This document shows, piece after piece, positions 42,710 to 50,154 of a stretch of DNA of 64,000 nucleotides. Both the position numbers and the translations under genes were made by a program. The notes beneath the pieces were generated by a model. It was not told the DNA's origin. It did no database searches and saw only the letters and a list, made by a program, of their open reading frames with translations. Each line of letters opens with the position of its first letter. Within the stretch, counting starts at the first letter, position 1. The stretch is from the NCBI GenBank assembly GCA_944391285.1, contig CALXSY010000001.1:82697-146696 (forward strand), read 5' to 3'. This DNA is from an uncultured Clostridia bacterium (GTDB lineage: Bacteria > Bacillota > Peptococcia > Peptococcales > Peptococcaceae).

Positions 42710-43411
42710 CTATTCAAGGCTGTATTTTTTCTTCCAATAGCGGGCGATATAAACTACCGGAGTATCTAAAATCGCCATGACAAAGAAGACTAAATAGCTG
42801 GACAAGCAGATGGAAATTAAGGTTTGCAGGCTGTAAACGCCGCCAAAACAGAAAACGTTGAATAAAACAGCGTTAAAAAGCTGGGAGATCAAGGTGGAGC
42901 CGTTATTGCGCAGCCAGAGATAAGCGCTGGCGGAGCCTTGGCGTTTGTTGGTGAAATCCCACCATTTATGATAAAGCCAAACATCCAGCCGCTGGACAAT
43001 GGCGAAAACTACCAAACCGCTTAAAAGCACCCGGGGGGTATTGGTAAAGATTGCTTGGAAATGGGGAAATGCCCAGTCGTTGGTGCTTGGCAGATAAGCT
43101 AACCACACCTGGCTGATGACAATAAAGACAACAGCTGCCCCGATGCCCAAGTTAACCGCTTTTTTTGCCCAAGCTTTGGAGGCGTTTTCGCTTAAAATAT
43201 CGGTGGCAATAAAGGTAGAGGCAAAAAGAATATTGCCTAAAGTCTGCTCTAAGCCGTAGGCATCGATTAAAATCAGCACCTCAATATTGGCTAAGATGGT
43301 AGCGATGCAAATCCAGCAGATAAGCCCGTATTTGCCCCAAACTCGCCAAAAGAAGAGAACCAAGCCGTAGACCAGCAAAAGGTTGAGCAGTAAAACTAAT
43401 TCATTGTGCAT
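42710..43411 (-). CDS. Queuosine precursor transporter (YhhQ/VUT family)
   Basis: A 233-residue membrane protein with about six helices, of the YhhQ family that imports preQ0/preQ1. Matches are LANIEVLILIDAYGLEQTLGNILFASTFIATDILSENASK and the later FxxxRxDVWLYHKW...RNNGSTLISQLFNAVLF. The family's N-terminal A-N-I/L and D-I-L-S-E-N motifs are intact. The start was set at the ATG after AGAGGT. A preQ1-I riboswitch precedes it, which supports the substrate. Single gene. Confidence 0.9.
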   Translation of the reverse strand: MHNELVLLLNLLLVYGLVLFFWRVWGKYGLICWICIATILANIEVLILIDAYGLEQTLGNILFASTFIATDILSENASKAWAKKAVNLGIGAAVVFIVISQVWLAYLPSTNDWAFPHFQAIFTNTPRVLLSGLVVFAIVQRLDVWLYHKWWDFTNKRQGSASAYLWLRNNGSTLISQLFNAVLFNVFCFGGVYSLQTLISICLSSYLVFFVMAILDTPVVYIARYWKKKYSLE

Positions 43412-43441
43412 AAAAATACCTCTTTTCTTTCTTTTCGCCAT

Positions 43442-43469
43442 AAAAAAATGGGCACACTAAGGTGCCCAT
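43442..43469 (-). terminator. Terminator of the preQ1 riboswitch expression platform
   Basis: ATGGGCAC / GTGCCCAT followed by seven Ts on the minus strand, between the aptamer and the transporter gene. Confidence 0.85.
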
Positions 43470-43486
43470 CAATTAAATGACGAAAT

Positions 43487-43526
43487 CCCTAGTTTTGTTT
43501 TGCGACAGGATGGTTACGAACTGTCG
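43487..43526 (-). ncRNA. preQ1-I riboswitch aptamer
   Basis: On the minus strand, stem P1 is CGACAG / CTGTCG with the loop TTCGTAACCATC, and the A-rich tail is CAAAACAAAACTAGG. Loop and tail closely resemble the Thermoanaerobacter tengcongensis preQ1-I riboswitch (GTAACC in the loop; AACAAAAC-AAGG tail). It sits before a preQ1 transporter gene and a terminator, so preQ1 should switch the gene off. Confidence 0.85.
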
Positions 43527-43542
43527 TATGAAGCTGAACGGC

Positions 43543-43571
43543 ATTATAACACAATTAAAGAGAAAATGCAA
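43543..43571 (-). promoter_or_regulatory. Sigma-A promoter of the riboswitch-transporter unit
   Basis: On the minus strand, TTGCAT and TATAAT are separated by 17 bases, about 15 bases before the aptamer. Confidence 0.8.
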
Positions 43572-43840
43572 GAGTAAATTTTAAATCAGGAAAAAAATTA
43601 AAAATATGACAGGTGGTTAATAATGTAAAAAGGATAATGGAGAAATATGCCGAATCTTTTCTTCATAGCAGGTTTTGCAGGTTTTATAGCCAATATGAAA
43701 GGTTTAAGTTTAATTTATTACAGTCAAATTTATTTGCTTTAGGGAAAACATATTTTTATAGCAAATGTCAATTTACCCTTGGAGCAAATTGCTTATTTTT
43801 AGAAAAAAAGGGTATATATACAGTGAAGGGGGAATGAGTG

Positions 43841-44380
43841 ATGAGTGAAAAAGACTTAATACTAACAGAGATCGCTAATCGTTACAATCCGGTAGGTTTC
43901 GGCGAGGGAGAAGTGGCTAAGGAAGACTTAGAGGCTATTATGAAAGCAGCGACAATGGCTCCCAGCGCATTTGGAGAGCAGCCATGGCGATTTTTTATAG
44001 CAACTGAGGAAGAGGACAGAGAGATGCTCTTCAGCTACATGACACCGGGCAATGCACTGTGGGCAAAAAATGCTCCGGTTTTGATTGCGGTAGCCGGATA
44101 TATTTATGGTACCGGCGATCGGACGTTTAATTATTGGAGCGGCTTTGACAGCGGAGCGGCTTGGGGATACTTGGCACTGGAGGCAATGCGCCGAGGTTAC
44201 GCCGTTGGTTTTATCGGAGGTTTTGACCGCAATGACATCAAGCGGGAGTTTGTGCTGGACGATGAAGATTTTTACGATTTTTACGCAATCATCGCTATCG
44301 GCAAGCCCAGTGAGAATGAGCCTAAAGAGCCCATAAAAGCTAAAGCGTTGGCAGAAGTGCTTTTGCAAAAGAAAAAATAA
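43841..44380 (+). CDS. Nitroreductase family protein
   Basis: A 179-residue FMN-dependent nitroreductase-fold protein: MKAATMAPSAFGEQPWRFFIA near the N-terminus, DSGAAWGYLALEAMRRGYAVGFIGGFD in the middle and IIAIGKPSENEPKEP near the end. Substrate is unknown; such enzymes reduce nitroaromatics, quinones or flavins in anaerobes. The ATG three bases after a GTG is preferred because GGGGGAAT lies 7 bases away. It is transcribed toward the hydrogenase operon but separated by nearly 490 bases. Confidence 0.85.
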   Translation: MSEKDLILTEIANRYNPVGFGEGEVAKEDLEAIMKAATMAPSAFGEQPWRFFIATEEEDREMLFSYMTPGNALWAKNAPVLIAVAGYIYGTGDRTFNYWSGFDSGAAWGYLALEAMRRGYAVGFIGGFDRNDIKREFVLDDEDFYDFYAIIAIGKPSENEPKEPIKAKALAEVLLQKKK

Positions 44381-44713
44381 AATAGCTACAATATATAAAG
44401 GATATTGATAACAAAGGGGTATATAAGGCTTTTTTTTGACAAGAATTTAAACGCAAAATTTTCGAAAAAAATTAGCGTAATTGTGCCCCTATTCACAAAC
44501 AGAATCGAGCAAAAAATAAGCTGAGAATGGACGAAATAAAAAGATTAATAAGATGTACGCGCCTTTTTAATCGAGTTTTTAGAGGAAAAATAAGGACGAG
44601 AAAAGAAAAAATGGCAGAAATTTGTACAAAATATTAATAAATAAAACAGAAAACAAAAGGGGGAATTAAGAGAAAAGTTGCAACGGGTGAAAAAAATCAC
44701 AAATAAAAATATG
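44381..44713. other. AT-rich intergenic region before the hydrogenase operon
   Basis: About 330 bases without a coding frame. It is A-rich with a TTGACA at about 44437 but no matching -10, and has no terminator after the nitroreductase gene that I could identify. A long upstream region before hydA may hold redox-responsive operators (Rex- or FNR-like), but I found no clear palindrome. Confidence 0.4.
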
Positions 44714-44742
44714 TTGTCAAATCTTTGCAGATGTATTAAAAT
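44714..44742 (+). promoter_or_regulatory. Sigma-A promoter of the hydrogenase operon
   Basis: TTGTCA and TAAAAT are separated by 17 bases, about 125 bases upstream of hydA. Confidence 0.7.
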
Positions 44743-44866
44743 ATATTTGTTGATAATGATTTCTTGAGCGGATTGTGTCGGTGTATGAAGCTTAAGAATA
44801 GTCTTTATATTTTCCTGTTGTTTAATTTTAAAATTTAAATTTTAATATGTATGAGGTGAGAAAAAC

Positions 44867-46492
44867 ATGCAAAAACACGATGAATTAGAAAACAAAAAAG
44901 GTATGAGCAGAAGACGTTTTCTAAGTGTTATGGCTGGTGCAGGCATCGTGGGCGCAGCAGCTACTATGAGCGGTTGCTCTCCAGTGAGCGATCCCAGCGG
45001 AACCGGTTGGTTGCCTAATCAATATCGCAATGCCAGCGATCTTCCGGCGCAGGTAAAAGGAAGAGTGCCGCTTGATCCAGACAATATTTCTTTGATCAGA
45101 AATGACGAAAAATGTATTTTGTGCGGTCAATGTCTCGAAGCTTGTGAAAAGGTTCAAAGTATTTTCGGATATTATGAATTGCCGGTTCACGATGAGTTTA
45201 TCTGCGTTCATTGCGGTCAATGTTCCTTGTGGTGCCCCACCGGTGCTATCAAAGAAAGAAGCGAGATCGAAAAGGTTCAGGCAGCTATCAACAATCCGGA
45301 TGTTACCGTGGTTGTGCATACTGCTCCGGCTACCCGTGTTGGCTTTGGCGAAGAGTTCGGTCAAGAAGCCGGCGCTTGGGCTGAAGGTCAGCAAGTTGAC
45401 GCTTTGCGCAAATTAGGCTTTGATTATGTCTTAGATACTAACTGGTCTGCCGATTTAACTATTATGGAAGAAGGTTCTGAGTTAGTTCACAGAATTACCT
45501 CTGGTGGTGTATTGCCCCAGTTTACTTCCTGCTGCCCCGGTTGGGTTAAATTCGTTGAATATTACTATCCCGATTTGATTCCTAACCTTTCCAGCGCTAA
45601 ATCACCGACTATGATGCACGGACCGACCATCAAAACTTATATGGCTCAAAAATTGATGGATCAGGGCGTTATTGATAATCCTACTCAGATTTACAATGTA
45701 GCTATTATGCCTTGTGTAGCTAAGAAATTTGAGATTGCCCGTGAAGAATTCACTGATGCTGCTGCTTACTGGCAGGAGCAAGGCAAGGATTGGGCTACTT
45801 TAGAGAGCATGCGTGATATGGATGCAGTTTTGAGCGTGCGTGAATTGGCTGATATGGTCAGAGGCGCAGGCATCAAATATGAAGATTTGGATCCTAATGC
45901 TCAATACGATCCGATCGAAGGTATCGGCTCTACTGCCGGTCTTATCTTTGGCAATACCGGCGGTGTTATGGAAGCAGCAGTAAGAAGTGCTTACTATCTG
46001 ATCACCGGTCAGCAGCCTCCCGAAGCATTATACACCTTAACTCCGGTTCGCGGTTTAGAGGGCATTAAAAAAGCTACTTTAAATATCCCCGGTGTAGGTG
46101 ATGTTACTGTAGCAGTAGCTTCCGGTTTGGCAAATGCTCGTAAATTATGCGAACAAGTACGTGCCGGCAAAGCAGATTTCCAATTCATGGAAATCATGTC
46201 CTGCCCTGGCGGATGTATCGCCGGCGGCGGTCAGCCTCGAACCACTGTTCCTCCGCAGGATTGGGTTCGTCAAGCCAGAATCGATACTATTTATAACAAA
46301 GATAAAGTAGGCGTTATTAACGCAGCAAGTGACGAGCAAGGCAAGACCATGAAATTGGCTCTTTCCCATATGAATCCGGAAATCACCGCTATTTACGATG
46401 AATTTTTAGGTGCTCCGTTGTCTGATTTGGCTCATCACTTATGTCATACCGAATACTACTCCAGAGCAGATGCTTTGGATCCTAAAAACTAA
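44867..46492 (+). CDS. hydA: Tat-exported [FeFe]-hydrogenase catalytic subunit
   Basis: A 541-residue monomeric [FeFe]-hydrogenase with a twin-arginine signal (SRRRFLSVMAGAGIVGAA, residues 14-31) and a lipobox-like SGC (Cys37). Two [4Fe-4S] clusters are bound by C83/C86/C89/C93 and C113/C116/C119/C123. H-cluster motifs are L1 TSCCPGW (C222, C223), L2 MPCVAKKFE (C283) and L3 EIMSCPGGCIAGGGQP (C446, C450). The C-terminal small-subunit domain (about 480-535, DLAHHLCHTEY) is fused, as in many single-chain forms. It should act outside the membrane in uptake or evolution of H2. Its maturases HydE and HydF are encoded 33 kb away. First gene of a three-gene unit. Confidence 0.95.
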   Translation: MQKHDELENKKGMSRRRFLSVMAGAGIVGAAATMSGCSPVSDPSGTGWLPNQYRNASDLPAQVKGRVPLDPDNISLIRNDEKCILCGQCLEACEKVQSIFGYYELPVHDEFICVHCGQCSLWCPTGAIKERSEIEKVQAAINNPDVTVVVHTAPATRVGFGEEFGQEAGAWAEGQQVDALRKLGFDYVLDTNWSADLTIMEEGSELVHRITSGGVLPQFTSCCPGWVKFVEYYYPDLIPNLSSAKSPTMMHGPTIKTYMAQKLMDQGVIDNPTQIYNVAIMPCVAKKFEIAREEFTDAAAYWQEQGKDWATLESMRDMDAVLSVRELADMVRGAGIKYEDLDPNAQYDPIEGIGSTAGLIFGNTGGVMEAAVRSAYYLITGQQPPEALYTLTPVRGLEGIKKATLNIPGVGDVTVAVASGLANARKLCEQVRAGKADFQFMEIMSCPGGCIAGGGQPRTTVPPQDWVRQARIDTIYNKDKVGVINAASDEQGKTMKLALSHMNPEITAIYDEFLGAPLSDLAHHLCHTEYYSRADALDPKN

Positions 46493-46511
46493 GGTAAGGA
46501 GGCTGTAAAAT

Positions 46512-47327
46512 ATGGCTATTAAAGGTGTTTTAGTAGATATCACCAAATGTGTAGGCTGTGGCAGCTGTACCGTTGCCTGCAAAATGTGGAATAACCAAAA
46601 TTACGTTAATCCGGAAACAAAAGAAACTGAAAATGCTCACGGCTTTGAAGCTGAGTTAGATAGCAATACTTGGACTACTGTACAGTATGTTAAAGCACAA
46701 AAAGACGGCAAAGAGGTTTTGCGTTATGTTAAACGCCAATGCATGCATTGCCAGGATCCCAGTTGCTCTTCCGTATGTTTTGCTCATGCTTTCCATCAAA
46801 CTGAGGAAGGCGCAGTGCAATACGATCCGGAATTGTGCGTAGGCTGCCGTTATTGCATGATTGCTTGTCCTTTTGATATTCCCAAATATGAATGGGAAAA
46901 AGCATTCCCCTCTGTTATGAAATGTCAGTTCTGCAGCTCTAAATTAGCTCAAGGCGAAGCTCCGGCTTGCGCCAGCGTCTGCCCCACCAATGCTTTGGTA
47001 TTTGGTGACCGAGATGCTTTGTTGGCTAAAGCTCATGAGATTATTGCCGCTGAGCCTGATAAATATGTTCAGCATGTTTACGGCGAAAATGAGGTAGGCG
47101 GTACTAACTGGCTTTACATTTCCGATGTTCCTTTCGGCGATTTAGGCTTCCCGACTAACTTGCCTCAAACTTCTGTTCCTTCCAATGTGCATAAGTTTAC
47201 CAGATTTACTCCGGCTATCTTTATCGGTGGTGCTGCTTTGTGGAGCGGTGTATATCTGTATTCCAGCAGACGCCATAAGGTAGCTGAGCATGAAGGAAAA
47301 CACGAAGAAGAGAAACATGAAGAATAG
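46512..47327 (+). CDS. HybA/FdnH-like 4x[4Fe-4S] electron-transfer subunit with membrane anchor
   Basis: A 271-residue ferredoxin-like subunit with four cysteine clusters: CVGCGSCTVACK, CMHCQDPSCSSVC, CVGCRYCMIACPFDIP, and CQFCSSKL...CASVCPTNA. One C-terminal membrane helix (about 222-242) is followed by a basic and then acidic tail. There is no Tat signal, unlike HybA proteins, so it is probably carried out with HydA as FdnH is with FdnG (inference). It passes electrons between HydA and the NrfD-like quinone-reactive subunit. It starts 19 bases after hydA with AAGGAGG upstream. Confidence 0.92.
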   Translation: MAIKGVLVDITKCVGCGSCTVACKMWNNQNYVNPETKETENAHGFEAELDSNTWTTVQYVKAQKDGKEVLRYVKRQCMHCQDPSCSSVCFAHAFHQTEEGAVQYDPELCVGCRYCMIACPFDIPKYEWEKAFPSVMKCQFCSSKLAQGEAPACASVCPTNALVFGDRDALLAKAHEIIAAEPDKYVQHVYGENEVGGTNWLYISDVPFGDLGFPTNLPQTSVPSNVHKFTRFTPAIFIGGAALWSGVYLYSSRRHKVAEHEGKHEEEKHEE

Positions 47328-47357
47328 TTTTTTACTATAATTGGAGGAGGTTAGATT

Positions 47358-48533
47358 ATGGCTTCGAAAAGATGGAATTTCAGAATTACAAAGACCAGAA
47401 TAGTCATGCTGGTTATCTTTCTGTTAACCTTGTTGTTTATGGTTTGGAGATATTGTGTAGGCTTGGGAGCCAGCACAAATTTAAATGACGCTTATCCTTG
47501 GGGATTGTGGATCGGCGCTGATATGAACGTTATAGCTTTGGCCGGTGCCGGGTTTAGTATGGCGATTATTACTCACGTTTTCCACATTCACAAATATGAG
47601 CCAATGGCCAGAAGATGCTTATTGATTTCTTTCATTGGTTATGTATTAGTATTGCTGATCTTAATCGTAGAAATCGGTCGTTGGGATAACTTCTGGAGAC
47701 CTTTCGTTTCTCCCGGTATCCATTCCCCGATGTTTGAAGTTTATATGTGTATCGTAGCTTACATGATTTTGCAAGCTATCGAGTTAGTTGATGTCGGCAC
47801 TGAAAAAGTGGCTCCGAATTTCAACAAAAAAATGCAAAAAATCATGCCGGTAATTTTCGTTATTGCCTGCGTTGTTCCTTTGGGACACCAAGCTTCTTTA
47901 GGTTCCTTGTATTTGGCAATGCCTGCTAAATTAGATGGTATTTGGGCTTCGACCGCTATGCCGTGGTTGTTCCTCTTATCCTCTTTCTTTGTAGGTCCTG
48001 CTGTTGCAATCTTAGAATACCTCTGGAGCAGCAAACGCTACCATATGAAAACCGACATCGATATGTTAAGAGGCTTGACTCGTATTTCTGCTTGTTTGAT
48101 GGCTGTTTATCTGGTTATCAAAATAGCTGATTTAGTAGTACGCGGACAATTAGGTAGAATCTTTGAATTCTCAGCAGTAAGCAATTTGTTCTTGTTAGAA
48201 ATTTGCTTGTTGACTATCGTACCGATTATCATCACCTTATTGCCTTTCGGCAAAACTAAAGGCGGCGTAATGGTATTCTCTATCTCCGCAGTTTGCGGCT
48301 TGATTTTGACTCGTGTAAATGTAGTGTTCACCGGTATGCATGCTCATTTGGGCGGCGGATATTTCCCAACTTGGTTTGAAATTTTCTCCACTGTCGGCTT
48401 GTTCTGCATTTGCATTTTGGCTTACCTCTATATCACGGAAAACTTCCCCATCTTCTATGGTTTGCCCGGTGATGCAGATGGCGAAACCGAATTAGAGTCC
48501 GCTCCCAGCGGCTTCAATCAAGCAATTATGTAA
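47358..48533 (+). CDS. NrfD/HybB-like integral membrane subunit
   Basis: A 391-residue polytopic protein with about 10 helices of the NrfD/PsrC/HybB family, which exchanges electrons and protons with the quinone pool. Recognisable elements are the DAYPWGLWIGADMN loop after helix 1, EIGRWDNFWRPF, and the later GHQASLGSLYLAMP. It completes a membrane-bound periplasmic-type hydrogenase (HydA-HybA-NrfD). Start at ATG with GGAGGAGG upstream; a terminator follows. Confidence 0.9.
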   Translation: MASKRWNFRITKTRIVMLVIFLLTLLFMVWRYCVGLGASTNLNDAYPWGLWIGADMNVIALAGAGFSMAIITHVFHIHKYEPMARRCLLISFIGYVLVLLILIVEIGRWDNFWRPFVSPGIHSPMFEVYMCIVAYMILQAIELVDVGTEKVAPNFNKKMQKIMPVIFVIACVVPLGHQASLGSLYLAMPAKLDGIWASTAMPWLFLLSSFFVGPAVAILEYLWSSKRYHMKTDIDMLRGLTRISACLMAVYLVIKIADLVVRGQLGRIFEFSAVSNLFLLEICLLTIVPIIITLLPFGKTKGGVMVFSISAVCGLILTRVNVVFTGMHAHLGGGYFPTWFEIFSTVGLFCICILAYLYITENFPIFYGLPGDADGETELESAPSGFNQAIM

Positions 48534-48542
48534 TTTAAAAAT

Positions 48543-48577
48543 CAAAGAGCTGTTGCTTTGGCAACAGCTCTTTTTTG
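48543..48577 (+). terminator. Terminator of the hydrogenase operon
   Basis: AAAGAGCTGTTGC, TTTG loop, GCAACAGCTCTTTTTT, right after the last gene. Confidence 0.92.
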
Positions 48578-48698
48578 TTAAAAAGTAAAATTAGCGAGAG
48601 AAAAAGAGGATAAAAGAAAGATATTAATAATTTTTGCTGGAATTTTAGCCTTGACTATGGTATAATAGATAAAATACCTTTTGTCAGGAGGATACATT

Positions 48699-49556
48699 AT
48701 GCAGGAAATTAACTCTTCAGAGGATTTACGTAATTATATTGAGTTTTCTACCGGCATGGAGGAACAACAAGAGCAGGAGCAGGAAGAAATTGAAAGCCAA
48801 TGGGATATGTATATTACCGATTTAGAAGGTTCTAAGGCTTTGGTCTTGGTAGATATGGCATTAAGCGGGATTGCTCCGCTTATGGACTATAAATTTTTAT
48901 TCGGCATTCAGCTGGAAATATTAAATCCGGAGGAAGATGGTTTTTACAGTGCCGATGAGCAGGCAAAATTATTTGAAATCGAGGATCGGGCAGTAGAAAT
49001 AGTGACCAAGCAATCGCCCAGCCGCTTTGTAGCAACGGTGACTTCCGGCGGCAATCGCATTATGTACTTTTACAGCAAGAGTGATGAATTTTTGGCTGCC
49101 TTAGTGGGGCAGGTCGCTTCCGAATATCCTCAGTACAGCTTTAACTATATGATTGACAAAGACGGACCGTGGAATTTTTATTATAATGCTCTGCTGCCCG
49201 GAGTTTTGGAGCAGCAGCTAATGGACAACCGCCGTATTCATGATGCGATGGTAGCACAAGGCTTTGATGTGAAAAAATTGCGTCCTACCTGCCATTGGTT
49301 TTATTTTGAAAACGGAGCCAAACGCCGCCAATGCGCTGTGCGCCTGATGGCTTGGGGCTATGAGATATTGGATGACAATTTTTATGATGAAGAAGTAGTT
49401 CAAGCACCTTTTGGCTTAAAGGCTGCTTGCATGCAGGACATGCAGTTGGAAACCTTGTTTGAAAAAACCTATGCCTCCTTTGAGCTGGCAGAGGAATATG
49501 AAGGGCTTTACGACGGCTGGCAGCTGATGGACGAAGGCGAAAACGAAAATGAATAA
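48699..49556 (+). CDS. DUF695-RraB (DUF1260) two-domain protein
   Basis: A 285-residue soluble acidic protein. The middle (about 33-165) resembles DUF695 (WDMYITDLEGSKALVLVDMAL...). The C-terminal part (about 175-285) resembles the RraB/DUF1260 fold (RIHDAMVAQGFDVKKLRPTCHWFYFENGAKRRQCAVRLMAWGYEIL). Function is unknown; RraB-like domains regulate RNase E in Enterobacteria, an enzyme this lineage may lack. The ATG has CAGGAGG upstream. It overlaps the NUDIX gene by 8 bases. Confidence 0.75.
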   Translation: MQEINSSEDLRNYIEFSTGMEEQQEQEQEEIESQWDMYITDLEGSKALVLVDMALSGIAPLMDYKFLFGIQLEILNPEEDGFYSADEQAKLFEIEDRAVEIVTKQSPSRFVATVTSGGNRIMYFYSKSDEFLAALVGQVASEYPQYSFNYMIDKDGPWNFYYNALLPGVLEQQLMDNRRIHDAMVAQGFDVKKLRPTCHWFYFENGAKRRQCAVRLMAWGYEILDDNFYDEEVVQAPFGLKAACMQDMQLETLFEKTYASFELAEEYEGLYDGWQLMDEGENENE

Positions 49557-50154
49557 ACAGGAGCTTTCCGAAGAAGAGTATTTAGCAGCTTACGATGCTT
49601 CTCGTTATCCTAAACCGGCAGTGACAGTAGACGTGCTTTTAATAGCAAAAGATAAAATATTGCTCATCAAAAGGGGCAATCACCCGCAGAAAAACCGCTG
49701 GGCACTGCCGGGAGGATTTATCAATCTGGACGAAGAACTCTTGAGTGCAGCCCAGCGGGAGCTGGCAGAGGAAACAGGTGCTAAAACTGAAATGCTGGAA
49801 TTGATAGGAGTTTACGGAGCAGTCGGGCGTGACCCGCGAGATCGGATTATCAGTGTGGCTTACGGCGCAGTTTTGCCTCAGGAGCAAGCCTGCCGAGGAG
49901 CTGATGATGCAGCCGAAAGTCAATGGTTTACTTATAAGCTTTCACAAACCACTCAAGGAGTAAATCTTGAGCTAAAGCAGGGTGAGGTGCAGTTAAAATG
50001 CTGCTGCACTTTAGCAAGATTGCCGGTCAGCGGTGGTTTGCAGGTTAAGGAGATTTTAGCAAGCGATCTAGCCTTTGACCATGGACAGATAATTATCGAC
50101 GGACTGCTCAGGCTGGGTAAAGGAGATGAATTATTATGCGCAGAGACAATTTAA
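49549..50154 (+). CDS. NUDIX hydrolase, ADP-ribose pyrophosphatase-like
   Basis: A 201-residue NUDIX protein with an exact Nudix box (GFINLDEELLSAAQRELAEETGA, matching Gx5Ex7REUxEExGU). The C-terminal region ends LAFDHGQIIIDGLLRL, similar to NrtR-type proteins, but the winged-helix DNA-binding domain of NrtR is absent. It is coupled to pncB by a 19-base overlap, so a role in NAD turnover (ADP-ribose or NAD-related nucleotide hydrolysis) is likely. It has no strong ribosome binding site and depends on coupling with the gene before it. Confidence 0.85.
   Translation: MNKQELSEEEYLAAYDASRYPKPAVTVDVLLIAKDKILLIKRGNHPQKNRWALPGGFINLDEELLSAAQRELAEETGAKTEMLELIGVYGAVGRDPRDRIISVAYGAVLPQEQACRGADDAAESQWFTYKLSQTTQGVNLELKQGEVQLKCCCTLARLPVSGGLQVKEILASDLAFDHGQIIIDGLLRLGKGDELLCAETI

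Noticed and set aside
43613..43837. Open frame of 74 codons upstream of the nitroreductase gene
   Set aside because: Its start lacks a spaced ribosome binding site, the composition (many Phe, Tyr, Lys) follows the AT-rich spacer, and it stops at the next gene's start region. I see no family resemblance.
49549..50154. NUDIX protein as an NrtR-type NAD repressor
   Set aside because: The protein ends where the winged-helix DNA-binding domain of NrtR should begin.
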